From contig NZ_FMZH01000001.1 of the NCBI RefSeq assembly GCF_900101435.1, positions 868,001-932,000 on the forward strand: 64,000 nucleotides of DNA, written 5' to 3'. Below, piece by piece: positions 6,628 through 15,491 of this stretch (position 1 is its first letter; the number at the start of each line of letters is the position of its first letter). The notes beneath the pieces are model-generated. The model made no database searches. It worked only from the letters and a program-made list of their open reading frames with translations, and was not told the DNA's origin. The position numbers and the translations under genes were made by a program. This DNA comes from Pedobacter soli (GTDB lineage: Bacteria > Bacteroidota > Bacteroidia > Sphingobacteriales > Sphingobacteriaceae).

Positions 6628-9622
6628 ATACCGCACCGTGCACAGAAATTCAGCCCAAAAAGCAAAGTTGAAGTTAAACCTCAGCCGAAATTTCTTTGTA
6701 CTTTTCCTTTTGTTTTTAGCTTTTTTTCAGCCCAAAAAGCTCTTGGCGCAAACCACCTATCTGCCCCATTACAATGCAAAAAGCGGTCTGGCCAGCAACA
6801 ACTGCTACTATATTTTACAAGATAAAAAAGGCTTTATCTGGATTGCCACTGATAACGGCCTAAGCCGTTTTGATGGCACCAATTTTCAGAATTTCACCAT
6901 CGAAGATGGCCTGCCCGATACACAAATCCTGCAGATGAAAGAGGATAAAGATGGCAGGTTATGGTTTTTTGCGCTTAATGGCCAGCTCAGTTATTTAAAA
7001 GAAGGTAAATTTTATAACCGCAACAACGATCAGCTACTCAAAAAACTAAGTTTCAACACCGTAATTGTATCTTTTTTAATTGATAAAGCCGGCAGGATCT
7101 GGCTGGGTACCAATTCCAACCTGATTGTTTGCTGGGATGGAAAAACGATCAAAAAGTACGTCTCCCCTAATCCCAACGATAAATTTATCAATGCTTTTAT
7201 CCACGAAGATGAGCAGGGAAACATATTGGCTTACAGCGATCAGAGTGTGCAACAGTTTGATGGGAAAAACTTTTCGCTTATCAAATCCAAAGTACAGCCC
7301 ATTTCTTACATGACCGCTGTTAACACGGCCAATAAATCGATGTTCTATCTGGATAATGGTGGTTTAAAGGAATTTAAACAGGGTCGTATTAACGATTTAA
7401 TTGCTATCCCGCAAAACCTGATCAAAAATATGTCGGGTTATTTTTATTACGATAGCAGCACTAAAGAAGTATGGCTCTCTAATGCCAATGGTGCCTTTGC
7501 ACTCAATAAAAATGGCAAAACGGTGCAGTACCTTCAGGATATTCCGGTAAACCAGGTGATTAAAGACAATAACCAAAATATGTGGTTTGCCACCACCCAG
7601 GGCATTTACATGTTGCCCAATGTAAACAACCGCCTGTCGATAATTGATGCCGAATCGGGCTTAAGCAGTAACGTAATTAAAAGCATAACCAAAGATGGGA
7701 AAAACAGGCTTTGGCTGGGCACCGACGATGCCGTAATTGATGTTTTAACCATTAATAACTATCAGGTTGACGAAATTGGTTTAGATGACTTTAAGAAGTA
7801 TAAAACCATTAAACAAATTACTTTCGATCCAAAAGAGCAATCCATTTACTTCGCATCTGATTATGGGATGGGCGTTTTTAAACACGTTTATAACAATACT
7901 GAAGAGGTAAGCTATTTAAAAGAATCGAACAACTCTATGTTCGTAATTAAACACTTCAGCGTTGGCGAAAACAACAATCACTTGGCGCTGGCGCTTTCGT
8001 CAGGAGTGGTTTTTCTGGCTGATCGGAAGAATAAATTCGAATTTAATGCAGCAAAATACCGCGAAAAGGAAGACTTTTTTAAAGACCGCTCCTACCACGT
8101 TTTTTATGATCGCGACGGCAATCTCTGGTTCTCCAATATCAACGGTCTTTCGCAATTGGTAAAGGGAAAACTGATTAAGCACTTCGAAAATCATCCTTTG
8201 CTTACCAAGCGGATTAACGATATCCAGCAACTGGCTGATGGTACACTGGTACTGGCCACCGATGGTTACGGATTGATTTTCTACAAAGACAACAAAATCA
8301 GGACGCAGATTACCCAAAAAGATGGTCTAACCAATAACATCTGTACCAAAATTTTTGTCAAAAACAGTGAAATATGGGTGCTTACCAACAAAGGCGTAAA
8401 TAAAATTGCCAACTACCCTGCCGAACCCAGTGTAGCTAATTTTGATTATGGAAAAGACCTGTTGAGCGATGATGTAAATAGTTTGTTTATTGATGACAGT
8501 ACGGCTTATTTCGCTACGAATAAAGGTCTAATCTTGTTTAAATACAATAATAAAAACAACCTGAAAAGCCTGCCCAAAGTGTATGTTACCTCCATTATTA
8601 AAGATAACGAACGCTTACCAGTTGACCAGGCCAATTTTACCTTCGAAACGGGCAACAATACCATTCTGTTTACTTTTAGCGCAGTTGATTTTACTACCAG
8701 TGATATTACCTACCGTTACCGCTTAAATGATAACCTGGCCTGGGTAGAAACCCGCACGCGCCGCCTCGATTTTTCTTCGTTGCAAGCCGGCGATTATGTG
8801 TTCGAAGTAAGTGCAAAAAGCCAGAACGGAAACTGGGGAGAGTCTGCTAAAATTGCCTTTACCATTAAAAAGCATTTCTGGCAAAGCTTGTGGTTCCTTT
8901 CTATTTTAATTTTGCTCGTAGCCTATATCTTTTATAAAGTTGCCGTTTACATTACCCGCAAGCAGAAAGATAAAGAACAGGAACAATTACTGCTAAAAAA
9001 CAAAGTACTCATGCTGGAGCAACAGGCTTTGCAGGCCATGATGAACCCACATTTCGTATTCAATGTAATGAACTCCATTCAACATTACATCAACACGCAA
9101 AATACTACTTCGGCCAATAAAGTTCTAACTGGTTTTGCACGGCTGATTAGAAAAAACCTGGAAATTTGTACCAAAAGCTACATCTCCTTAGAGGAAGAAC
9201 TCGAATACCTGAACCTTTACCTCAAACTGGAAAAAAACCGGTTTGGTGATAAACTCGACTATATTTTTATCATTGACGAAAATATCGATCAGGAAGAAAC
9301 CTTTATTCCATCGATGTTATTGCAGCCTTATGTAGAAAATGCGATCTGGCATGGCATTATGCCCAAAGAAACCGGAGGTAAAATCCAGATCAACATTAAA
9401 TTGCAGGATGCTTTTTATTTAAACATCGAAATTATTGATGATGGCGTAGGTATTGATAACTCTTTAAAGAACAAAAAAGAAACCCACATCAGCAAAGGCA
9501 TGCAACTTACCAAAGAAAGATTGCACCTTTTAGGTCAGATTGGAGCAAAACCTATACACTTAAGTGTACGCCAAAACCCTGTAAATGGTACAACAGTTTC
9601 TATTTCTATACCGTTAAAATAG
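6617..9622 (+). CDS. Beta-propeller (Reg_prop/Y_Y_Y) sensor histidine kinase of the LytS type
   Basis: 1001 residues. The start is a GTG overlapping the regulator stop region. A signal sequence ends near LLAQ|T (about 45). Then come many two-component propeller repeats (DKKGFIWIATDNGLSRFDG, DKAGRIWLGT, DRDGNLWFSN), a Y_Y_Y domain (about 685-750), one TM segment (about 757-778), a His_kinase domain with MMNPHFVFNVMNS (His812), and an HATPase with VENAIWHGI. There is no receiver or AraC domain, so it is not the one-piece hybrid common in this phylum. The ligand is unknown. Confidence 0.9.
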   Translation: MSIKYRTVHRNSAQKAKLKLNLSRNFFVLFLLFLAFFQPKKLLAQTTYLPHYNAKSGLASNNCYYILQDKKGFIWIATDNGLSRFDGTNFQNFTIEDGLPDTQILQMKEDKDGRLWFFALNGQLSYLKEGKFYNRNNDQLLKKLSFNTVIVSFLIDKAGRIWLGTNSNLIVCWDGKTIKKYVSPNPNDKFINAFIHEDEQGNILAYSDQSVQQFDGKNFSLIKSKVQPISYMTAVNTANKSMFYLDNGGLKEFKQGRINDLIAIPQNLIKNMSGYFYYDSSTKEVWLSNANGAFALNKNGKTVQYLQDIPVNQVIKDNNQNMWFATTQGIYMLPNVNNRLSIIDAESGLSSNVIKSITKDGKNRLWLGTDDAVIDVLTINNYQVDEIGLDDFKKYKTIKQITFDPKEQSIYFASDYGMGVFKHVYNNTEEVSYLKESNNSMFVIKHFSVGENNNHLALALSSGVVFLADRKNKFEFNAAKYREKEDFFKDRSYHVFYDRDGNLWFSNINGLSQLVKGKLIKHFENHPLLTKRINDIQQLADGTLVLATDGYGLIFYKDNKIRTQITQKDGLTNNICTKIFVKNSEIWVLTNKGVNKIANYPAEPSVANFDYGKDLLSDDVNSLFIDDSTAYFATNKGLILFKYNNKNNLKSLPKVYVTSIIKDNERLPVDQANFTFETGNNTILFTFSAVDFTTSDITYRYRLNDNLAWVETRTRRLDFSSLQAGDYVFEVSAKSQNGNWGESAKIAFTIKKHFWQSLWFLSILILLVAYIFYKVAVYITRKQKDKEQEQLLLKNKVLMLEQQALQAMMNPHFVFNVMNSIQHYINTQNTTSANKVLTGFARLIRKNLEICTKSYISLEEELEYLNLYLKLEKNRFGDKLDYIFIIDENIDQEETFIPSMLLQPYVENAIWHGIMPKETGGKIQINIKLQDAFYLNIEIIDDGVGIDNSLKNKKETHISKGMQLTKERLHLLGQIGAKPIHLSVRQNPVNGTTVSISIPLK

Positions 9623-9810
9623 AAAATTTACCGTTTACTCAATTATTAATACCACTCACTAAATAGGAGTTTCACGGAAGCCCGATTAGCCTTAAACTTG
9701 TAATAGAAATAAACGATAGTGTTTATCAAAGACGTTCTTATAGAATTGATATAGATATTTAATAACCTAACCTAAAACTATATCTTAATTCAGGTTTCAT
9801 TTGTGTGTTG

Positions 9811-9849
9811 AAAGCGGTCTTGTTTTATAAAAGCGAGACCGCTTTTTTT
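9811..9849 (+). terminator. Rho-independent terminator after the sensor kinase
   Basis: A 10-bp stem AAAGCGGTCT / AGACCGCTTT with a 15-nt loop, and T7 at 9843-9849. It lies just upstream of scpB. The rest of 9623-9810 shows no gene. Confidence 0.85.
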
Positions 9850-9863
9850 ATGTCCAAAAATTC

Positions 9864-9871
9864 TATTTTTG
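9864..9871 (+). promoter_or_regulatory. -7 box of scpB
   Basis: TATTTTTG, an exact TAnnTTTG match, 3 nt before the ATG at 9875. It sits 14 nt after the upstream terminator, so scpB must start its own transcript here, with almost no leader. Confidence 0.6.
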
Positions 9872-9874
9872 CAT

Positions 9875-10441
9875 ATGTCCAATCCTAACATTACCAGGCA
9901 CATTGAAGCCCTGGTATTCTCTTCTGTTCAAAGCATCGGCGTACAGGAGATTATACTCGCTTTAAATGCCATTTTTAATACCGAACATATCGAAACCCAG
10001 GTATTCGAAAGCATCGATCAGATTAAAGAAAAATACAGCCACGATGATTTCGCTATCGAGCTGGTACATTTGAATAACGGATACCAGTTTCTGACCAAAA
10101 AAGATTACCACGAAACCGTTAACCAGCTGCAGTTGCACCGCTCGAAGAAAAAACTGAGTCAGGCAGCCATGGAAACACTCGCCATTATCGCCTATCGCCA
10201 GCCCATTACCAAGCTCGAAATCGAGCAAATCAGAGGGGTAAATTCCGATTACTCCGTACAGCGATTGCTTGAAAAAGAACTGATCAGTATCGATGGAAAA
10301 GCAGAAACTCCGGGCAGGCCGATTCTTTACAGTACCAGCCCTTTATTTATGGATTATTTCAGTTTAAACAGTTTAAACCAACTTCCGCAGCTCAAAGACA
10401 TCGTAAAAGAAGAAAATACTGTAGGCGAAAATGTTGAATAA
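9875..10441 (+). CDS. scpB: Segregation and condensation protein B
   Basis: 188 residues. ScpB partners ScpA and SMC in the condensin complex on the nucleoid. The winged-helix family signature is clear: AMETLAIIAYRQPITKLEIE, IRGVNSDYSVQRLLEKELI and GRPILYSTSPLFMDYF. The ATG at 9875 is preferred; an in-frame TTG two codons upstream would lie inside the -7 box. scpA is not nearby. The C-terminal tail is acidic. Confidence 0.93.
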   Translation: MSNPNITRHIEALVFSSVQSIGVQEIILALNAIFNTEHIETQVFESIDQIKEKYSHDDFAIELVHLNNGYQFLTKKDYHETVNQLQLHRSKKKLSQAAMETLAIIAYRQPITKLEIEQIRGVNSDYSVQRLLEKELISIDGKAETPGRPILYSTSPLFMDYFSLNSLNQLPQLKDIVKEENTVGENVE

Positions 10442-10516
10442 ATAATTTATTTTCTTTGCTTCCAGATTGTTATTAAAAAAAGTTTTTTTGTAATTTTAAA
10501 GTATAAAAGCAATTTT

Positions 10517-10524
10517 TATTTTTG
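10517..10524 (+). promoter_or_regulatory. -7 box of the acidic-protein gene
   Basis: TATTTTTG, exact TAnnTTTG, 4 nt before the ATG at 10529. Confidence 0.55.
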
Positions 10525-10528
10525 TGTT

Positions 10529-10723
10529 ATGAAAGCGCCAAAGAAACTCCCAGCAAAGCCGACTACCAAGAAACAGGTAGACGAAGATGATGATCTTGAA
10601 GATGACGATATTCAAACTACGAAAAAGAAGCCTCAAGACGATGATGACGACGATGATTTTGACATGCCGTTAGATGATCTTGATACCTTCGATAATTTCG
10701 ATGACGACGACGACGATTATTAA
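10529..10723 (+). CDS. Small, extremely acidic protein
   Basis: 64 residues. A Lys/Pro-rich head (MKAPKKLPAKPTTKK) is followed by blocks of Asp (DDDDDDDF, DDLDTFDNFDDDDDDY) interrupted by Leu, Phe and Met. No folded domain is expected. It has its own promoter and terminator, which supports a real gene. Possible roles are nucleic-acid mimicry, metal binding or a chaperone tail; none is shown by the sequence. Confidence 0.75.
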   Translation: MKAPKKLPAKPTTKKQVDEDDDLEDDDIQTTKKKPQDDDDDDDFDMPLDDLDTFDNFDDDDDDY

Positions 10724-10744
10724 TATTTAAAAAACATATATTTG

Positions 10745-10778
10745 AAAAGCATCCTACCGCTTGGTTGGATGCTTTTTT
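10745..10778 (+). terminator. Rho-independent terminator
   Basis: AAAAGCATCC / GGATGCTTTT with an inner ACC/GGT pairing, then T6. It follows the acidic-protein gene. Confidence 0.9.
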
Positions 10779-10795
10779 AATTTTAAAATCTTTTC

Positions 10796-11914
10796 ATGCA
10801 AATCATACCAGTAAGCAGCCCATCTTTAAAAAAAGACTTTCTCAATACGCCTAAATTACTTTATAAAAACGATAAAAACTGGATCTGTCCGCTGGATAGT
10901 GAGGTAGAAAATGTATTTAACCCTGATAAAAATACTTTTTTCAGCCACGGAAAATGTACACGCTGGGTTTTAAAAGATGATGCCGGAAAGTTAATTGGCC
11001 GTGTTGCCGCGTTTATTAACGAAAAAAAGGCTTACCAATATGAGCAACCTACGGGGGGCATGGGATTTTTTGAATGTATCGATAATGAAAAAGCTGCTTT
11101 CCTGTTATTTGATACTGCTAAAAACTGGTTAGCCGAAAATGGCATGAAAGCTATGGACGGTCCGATTAATTTCGGTGAGAACGATAGTTTTTGGGGCCTG
11201 TTGGTTGATGGCTTCACACCTCCCTCTTTTGGTATGAACTACAATTTCCCATACTATCAGAAATTTTTCGACAAATATGGCTTTGTTACGGAGTATGAAC
11301 AGTTAACCAATCACATTAACCTTACCATCCCCTTCCCTGAGCGTTTTACCAAAATTGCCAACTGGGTACGAAATAAACCTGGCTATACCTTCGAATATTT
11401 CAGCAAAGCCAACTCAGACAAGTACATCAACGATTTAATGGAAATTTACAACGATGGCTGGCAGGATTTCGAAAATTTTGTGCCCATCAAAAAAGAAACG
11501 CTTCAGGAAAGCTTTAAAAGCATGGAACCTATTATGGATGAGCACTTAATCCAGTTTGCCTATTTTAACGGCGAACCAGCTTCTTTTGTGGTACTGATCC
11601 CCGATGCTAACCAAATGATTAAAGGCTTTGACGGGAAACTGGGCTTATTACAGAAATTAAAATTTGCTTACAGGCGCTGGGTGGGTGTAACCCGCATGCG
11701 CGCCATTGTGATGGGCACCAAGCCAAAATACCAGAAACATGGACTCGAATCGGTTCTTTTTATCCGCCTGGGCGAGTATGTATTACCGAAAAATCAATAT
11801 AAAGAACTCGAATTAAGCTGGGTTGGTGATTTCAACGAACAAATGATTGCCATTCACAAAGCTACAGGCGCAACCTTTGGTAAGAAGCACCTGACTATGC
11901 GCAAAGTATTTTAG
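10796..11914 (+). CDS. GNAT-fold N-acetyltransferase-like protein
   Basis: 372 residues. A two-part GNAT-like protein: an N-terminal segment with GKLIGRVAAF, followed by GPINFGENDSFWGLLVDGF and SFGMNYNFPYYQKFFDKYGF. A C-terminal half contains MRAIVMGTKPKYQKHGLESV (acetyl-CoA loop-like) and ELSWVGDFNEQMIAIHKATG. Substrate unknown. The start ATG at 10796 lies 17 nt after the preceding terminator T run. Length fits the uncharacterised family known to me from Bacteroidota. Confidence 0.72.
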   Translation: MQIIPVSSPSLKKDFLNTPKLLYKNDKNWICPLDSEVENVFNPDKNTFFSHGKCTRWVLKDDAGKLIGRVAAFINEKKAYQYEQPTGGMGFFECIDNEKAAFLLFDTAKNWLAENGMKAMDGPINFGENDSFWGLLVDGFTPPSFGMNYNFPYYQKFFDKYGFVTEYEQLTNHINLTIPFPERFTKIANWVRNKPGYTFEYFSKANSDKYINDLMEIYNDGWQDFENFVPIKKETLQESFKSMEPIMDEHLIQFAYFNGEPASFVVLIPDANQMIKGFDGKLGLLQKLKFAYRRWVGVTRMRAIVMGTKPKYQKHGLESVLFIRLGEYVLPKNQYKELELSWVGDFNEQMIAIHKATGATFGKKHLTMRKVF

Positions 11915-11920
11915 ATACCA

Positions 11921-11956
11921 AAAATGGTTCGTGCCACCACGAACCATTTTTATTTT
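11921..11956 (+). terminator. Strong terminator, possibly bidirectional
   Basis: A perfect 13-bp stem AAAATGGTTCGTG / CACGAACCATTTT with a 4-nt loop and T-rich flanks on both strands. It separates the GNAT-like gene from the minus-strand transporter operon. Confidence 0.9.
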
Positions 11957-11961
11957 CCATT

Positions 11962-12029
11962 GTCCTCGTTTGTCACAAAGTGATTCCTTTGGAACAACGA
12001 GGATGGATGAGATTGGCGATTTTATCGCC
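11962..12029 (+). repeat. REP-like double palindrome, copy 1
   Basis: The first palindrome has arms CCTCGTT (11964-11970) and AACGAGG (11996-12002). A second hairpin is GGCGAT-ttt-ATCGCC (12015-12029). A copy in opposite orientation lies at 53925-53992; the core (11962-12012 against 53942-53992) differs at 3 of 51 positions by hand alignment. Confidence 0.85.
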
Positions 12030-12058
12030 ATTAAAAAGAGGATTACAATTTAAGCAAC

Positions 12059-12988
12059 CTAAGCACTTTTATACTTAGGCAGATTAATCAACAGCACACT
12101 ACCTAAAATAATAGCCAGGCCAATCACCTGTGTTACACCAATTACCTCGTTTGTAAAAGTTAAACTCAACAAAACAGCCACTACAGGATTAACGTAAGCA
12201 TAAGTGCTGACTTGCGTAGCCGGACGTACCTTTAAAAGCCATACGTACGCACTAAAAGCGGCTATAGAGCCAAACAAAATAAGATAAACGACAGATAACC
12301 ATGCATCGAGTGGAATACTCCCCCAATCAAGCGTTTTAAATTCAGCTTTAATCAAACTGCCAGGTAAAAAAGCAATACTGGCCATTAACATTTGCCAGCC
12401 TGTATTTACCGAAACCGAACTACCGGTGGTTGGGTGATATTTGGAATAAAGCGATCCTCCGGCCCAGGCAACAGGTCCGAAAACCAGCAACACTATACCG
12501 ATAACCTGCAATTTACTTTGAGGCTGATCCAGCGCCTGCAAAAGCTGGTTACCAAACAACAATACCACGCCCAAAAAGCCAATAATCAAGCCAGACACGA
12601 TGTATTTATTGCTTAAATTTTCTTTCCAGTGTGATTTATCGAGAATAACAAACCAGATCGCCGCCGAAGCCACCATAATGGCTACCAAACCACTTGGAAT
12701 AAACTGCTCTACCCAAATTACGATACCATTGCCAAGCCCCAGCATTAAAATACCACTTACCGTTGCAATTTTAATGGTTTTGAGGTTAAAAATATCCTCT
12801 CCCTTATATTTGCACCAGCTCAGCATTAAAACTCCGGCAATAAAAAACCTGATTACACCCAAAGCAAAAGGTGGAAAACCAGCCAGCGCCTTCTGGATAA
12901 AAAAGTAGGTAGAACCCCAAACTATATATACGATGGCGAAGGCCAGGTAAACCATAACCGGCGATGCTTTTTTGTTTAAATCTGTCAT
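12059..12988 (-). CDS. DMT/EamA-family inner-membrane transporter
   Basis: 309 residues with about ten hydrophobic helices in two EamA repeats. The first has IVYIVWGSTYFFIQKALAGF and IRFFIAGVLML; the second ends VRPATQVSTYAYVNPVVAVL and IIGLAIILGSVLLI. Such proteins export amino acids or other small metabolites; substrate unknown. It follows an Lrp/AsnC regulator gene by 4 nt, a common pairing for amino-acid exporters, so amino-acid efflux under Lrp control is a reasonable inference. Confidence 0.9.
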   Translation of the reverse strand: MTDLNKKASPVMVYLAFAIVYIVWGSTYFFIQKALAGFPPFALGVIRFFIAGVLMLSWCKYKGEDIFNLKTIKIATVSGILMLGLGNGIVIWVEQFIPSGLVAIMVASAAIWFVILDKSHWKENLSNKYIVSGLIIGFLGVVLLFGNQLLQALDQPQSKLQVIGIVLLVFGPVAWAGGSLYSKYHPTTGSSVSVNTGWQMLMASIAFLPGSLIKAEFKTLDWGSIPLDAWLSVVYLILFGSIAAFSAYVWLLKVRPATQVSTYAYVNPVVAVLLSLTFTNEVIGVTQVIGLAIILGSVLLINLPKYKSA

Positions 12989-12992
12989 AACT

Positions 12993-13472
12993 TTATTTTT
13001 CGGGGATTACCAGTTTTTGTTGCTCTTTTACCGTTTCTAATACGATGGTGGTTTTAACGGAAAGGATATTGGGCACCTTACTAAACTCATCGCGTAACAA
13101 AGCCATCAACGAAGCCGAATCGGCCGTTCGCACCTTTACCAGGAAACAATCATCGCCGGCGATAACGTGCACTTCCTGCACATCCGGAATTTTCGCCAGC
13201 TCGCTTGCAGTATCATTGCAGCTAAAACTCTGCGACGATTTCATAGAGATAAAAGCCAGTAATTTCAAGTCGACAGCAAGCGGATTCACCTTAGCATTGT
13301 AACCGGTGATTATATTTTTCTTTTCGAGTTTTTTTACCCGCTCCAGCACAGCCGATGGAACCAGCTCAAGTGCTTTGGCTAAATCGACATTCGAAATACG
13401 GGCATTATCCTGCATTAATCTGAGAATAGCCAGATCGATATGATCGAGGCTAAAATTGTTTTCCGTTACCAT
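12993..13472 (-). CDS. Lrp/AsnC-family transcriptional regulator
   Basis: 159 residues. N-terminal winged helix-turn-helix (LDHIDLAILRLMQDNARISN, VDLAKALELVPSAVLERVKK) and a C-terminal RAM ligand-binding domain (VQEVHVIAGDDCFLVKV). First gene of an operon with the EamA transporter. A paralogue is at 33865-34335. Confidence 0.93.
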   Translation of the reverse strand: MVTENNFSLDHIDLAILRLMQDNARISNVDLAKALELVPSAVLERVKKLEKKNIITGYNAKVNPLAVDLKLLAFISMKSSQSFSCNDTASELAKIPDVQEVHVIAGDDCFLVKVRTADSASLMALLRDEFSKVPNILSVKTTIVLETVKEQQKLVIPEK

Positions 13473-13580
13473 AGTATAAAACTATAAATATTTAGAATAA
13501 AAATCACAACAATTTAATTAAAAATGAATTTTATTCGAAATAATAATTCTACAATGACAAATAGTCGAAATAAACACAAT

Positions 13581-13898
13581 TTACATACCCAGCTTATCGT
13601 ACAGGTCGATTACCTTTTTACGGAGCTTATTAATTTCTTCGTCTTTCTCCATCAGCTCTTTTTTCAGCATAGCGAGCTCTTCAGATGAATCAGGCGCAGC
13701 CGATAGTCCAAGTAACTGGGTAATGGGAACTTTGAAAACTTTCGAAATTTGTTGTAAACGGGAAATGTTCAGATCGGTTTGACCGGTTTCGATTTTACAA
13801 AAAGCCGGGGTAGAGATATTCAGTTTTTTAGCTGCATCGGCCTGACTTAAATTTAAAGCCAGTCTGCATTGCTTAATTTGATCTCCTATGCTTTTCAT
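13581..13898 (-). CDS. XRE-family HTH protein with C-terminal coiled coil
   Basis: 105 residues. HTH_3 domain at about 5-62 (GDQIKQCRLALNLSQADAAK, LNISTPAFCKIETGQTDLNI, KVFKVPITQLLGL), then a Glu/Lys heptad-like helix (about 73-103) likely used for dimerisation. No toxin partner is adjacent, so it is probably a stand-alone regulator. Between it and mpl lies a 7-nt-period repeat with a strong hairpin. Confidence 0.85.
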   Translation of the reverse strand: MKSIGDQIKQCRLALNLSQADAAKKLNISTPAFCKIETGQTDLNISRLQQISKVFKVPITQLLGLSAAPDSSEELAMLKKELMEKDEEINKLRKKVIDLYDKLGM

Positions 13899-13904
13899 GT
13901 CTTT

Positions 13905-13986
13905 GAGATTTGAGATATAAGATGTGAGATATGAGACGTGAGATTTGAGACGGAGTTATCTTCTGTCTCAAATCTCAGGCCTCAAA
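13905..13986. repeat. Heptad-period repeat with inverted arm
   Basis: Seven consecutive 7-nt units of the form GAGATTT/GAGATAT (13905-13953), a short spacer, then three reverse-complement units (TCTCAAA, TCTCAGG, CCTCAAA; 13966-13986). GAGATTTGAGAC (13940-13951) and GTCTCAAATCTC (13965-13976) form a perfect 12-bp inverted repeat. The array stops 1 nt short of the mpl TAG codon (CTA at 13988). Confidence 0.85.
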
Positions 13987-13987
13987 T

Positions 13988-15340
13988 CTATTTCTCTAAA
14001 GCAGCTGCCAGCTCTGGCAAATCAAAACCCGCGTAATTACCCGAACTCATCATCAGCAAATTGGTATCAGCATAATGTAAGCTCAGTAAATATGACTTCA
14101 GCTTTGAAGCATCGTTAAAAAATTTCAGTTTTGGATTCTGGAAAGCATTTTGCACATCGTCTTCTGAGAATGGCTCCATCCGCTTCTGCTCAAAAGATTT
14201 AATATCGATAAATACAATGGCATCATCGGCTTTATCCATAGCACCTGCATATTCTTTTAAGAAATCTTTATTCAAACTGCTAAAAGTATGCAATTCAATA
14301 CAAGCCACCAGTTTACGATTAGTAAACTGTGTTTTAACTGCATCAATTGTAGCTTTTAATTTCGAGGGTGAATGTGCAAAATCTTTGTATACATTGGTCG
14401 AAGCATCGGCCGAAATCACTTCTAAACGTTTGGCTGCACCGGTAAAAGAAGCAATAGCCGTATTAAATGCAGTTTCGTCGATTTCCAGTTGTGCACATAC
14501 CAGTTTGGCAGCATTCAGGTTCATTAAATTATGATCGCCAAAAACTTTCAAAGCGGTATGTTCAGGAAGCAGATAGGTAATACCGACTTTAATTTCGTGG
14601 GCTGGTATAGCATAACCAATTTTATTCACCTTAGCTTTTGAAAGGCTTACAATCTCATTTAAATCAGCATCTGCTTCGCAATAAATTAGCGTGCCGTTTT
14701 CTTCAATGGTATCAATAAATTTATCAAACTGGGCTGTATAATCGGCATAAGTTGGAAAAACATTGATATGATCCCAGGCAATACCGCTAATTACGGCCAC
14801 ATTGGCTTTATACAAGTGAAATTTAGGCCTTCTGTCAATTGGTGAAGATAAATACTCATCTCCTTCAATAATCATAACCGGTGCCTCTTCCGTTACTTTT
14901 ACCATGGTTTCAAAACCGGCAAGTTGTGCACCAACCAGATAATCGAAATCTCGGTTATAGTAGTTCAGCACATGCAAAATCATACTGGTAATGGTTGTTT
15001 TACCATGACTACCGCCAATAACTACACGTAGCTTATTTTTGCTTTGTTCGTAAATATATTCAGGGTAAGAATAAATTTTAACTCCAAGCGCCTGTGCTTT
15101 TAACAACTCAGGATTATCAATCCGGGCATGCATACCCAGAATAACAGCATCAAGATCGTTGGTAATGCGGTTTTCATCCCAACCCATTTCAGCGGGCAGT
15201 AAACCGTATTTATCCAAACGCGATTTTGCGGGTTCGAAAATTACATCATCCGACCCGGTAATCTGATAACCTTTTTTATGCAGGGCAATGGCAAGATTGT
15301 GCATCGCACTTCCGCCTATCGCAATAAAATGTATACGCAT
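13988..15340 (-). CDS. mpl: UDP-N-acetylmuramate:tripeptide ligase (Mur ligase family)
   Basis: 450 residues. MurC-like N-terminal Rossmann part (IHFIAIGGSAMHNLAIALHK, GSDD), ATP P-loop GGSHGKTTITSM (about 109-120), central EGDEYLSSPIDRRPKF and WDHINVFPTY, and the C-terminal domain. The features fit Mpl, which reattaches the recycled L-Ala-D-Glu-mDap peptide to UDP-MurNAc, rather than MurC. It is flanked on both sides by 7-nt-period repeats of the same GAGATWT family. Confidence 0.87.
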   Translation of the reverse strand: MRIHFIAIGGSAMHNLAIALHKKGYQITGSDDVIFEPAKSRLDKYGLLPAEMGWDENRITNDLDAVILGMHARIDNPELLKAQALGVKIYSYPEYIYEQSKNKLRVVIGGSHGKTTITSMILHVLNYYNRDFDYLVGAQLAGFETMVKVTEEAPVMIIEGDEYLSSPIDRRPKFHLYKANVAVISGIAWDHINVFPTYADYTAQFDKFIDTIEENGTLIYCEADADLNEIVSLSKAKVNKIGYAIPAHEIKVGITYLLPEHTALKVFGDHNLMNLNAAKLVCAQLEIDETAFNTAIASFTGAAKRLEVISADASTNVYKDFAHSPSKLKATIDAVKTQFTNRKLVACIELHTFSSLNKDFLKEYAGAMDKADDAIVFIDIKSFEQKRMEPFSEDDVQNAFQNPKLKFFNDASKLKSYLLSLHYADTNLLMMSSGNYAGFDLPELAAALEK

Positions 15341-15353
15341 ATTTTTAATATTT

Positions 15354-15409
15354 TAGATTTGAGAAGTTAGATATGAGATTTGAGATATGAGATTTGAGAC
15401 AGGAGAATA
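15354..15409. repeat. Heptad-period repeat, GAGATWT family
   Basis: Eight in-register 7-nt units: TAGATTT, GAGAAGT, TAGATAT, GAGATTT, GAGATAT, GAGATTT, GAGACAG, GAGAATA. Same family as the array on the other side of mpl. Confidence 0.85.
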
Positions 15410-15435
15410 AGCATCTGATTTCTCTATCCTTTTTG

Positions 15436-15491
15436 CCTTCTACCTTAAACCCTAAGCCTTCTACCTTAAACCCTCAACCTTCCGCCTTCTA
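15436..15491. repeat. Heptad-period repeat, CCTTMWA family
   Basis: Eight in-register units: CCTTCTA, CCTTAAA, CCCTAAG, CCTTCTA, CCTTAAA, CCCTCAA, CCTTCCG, CCTTCTA. The last unit supplies the TAG stop of prmA (CTA at 15489-15491). Confidence 0.88.

Noticed and set aside
9666..9762. Short open fragment ending ISLKLVIEINDSVYQRRSYR plus IDIDI
   Set aside because: Only about 30 codons after an in-frame stop, no start codon or conserved domain; perhaps a relic, but too short to call.
13905..13986. Heptad repeats as coding sequence for a repeat peptide
   Set aside because: A 7-nt unit shifts frame every repeat and arrays contain stops in most frames; they lie between genes and do not extend reading frames.
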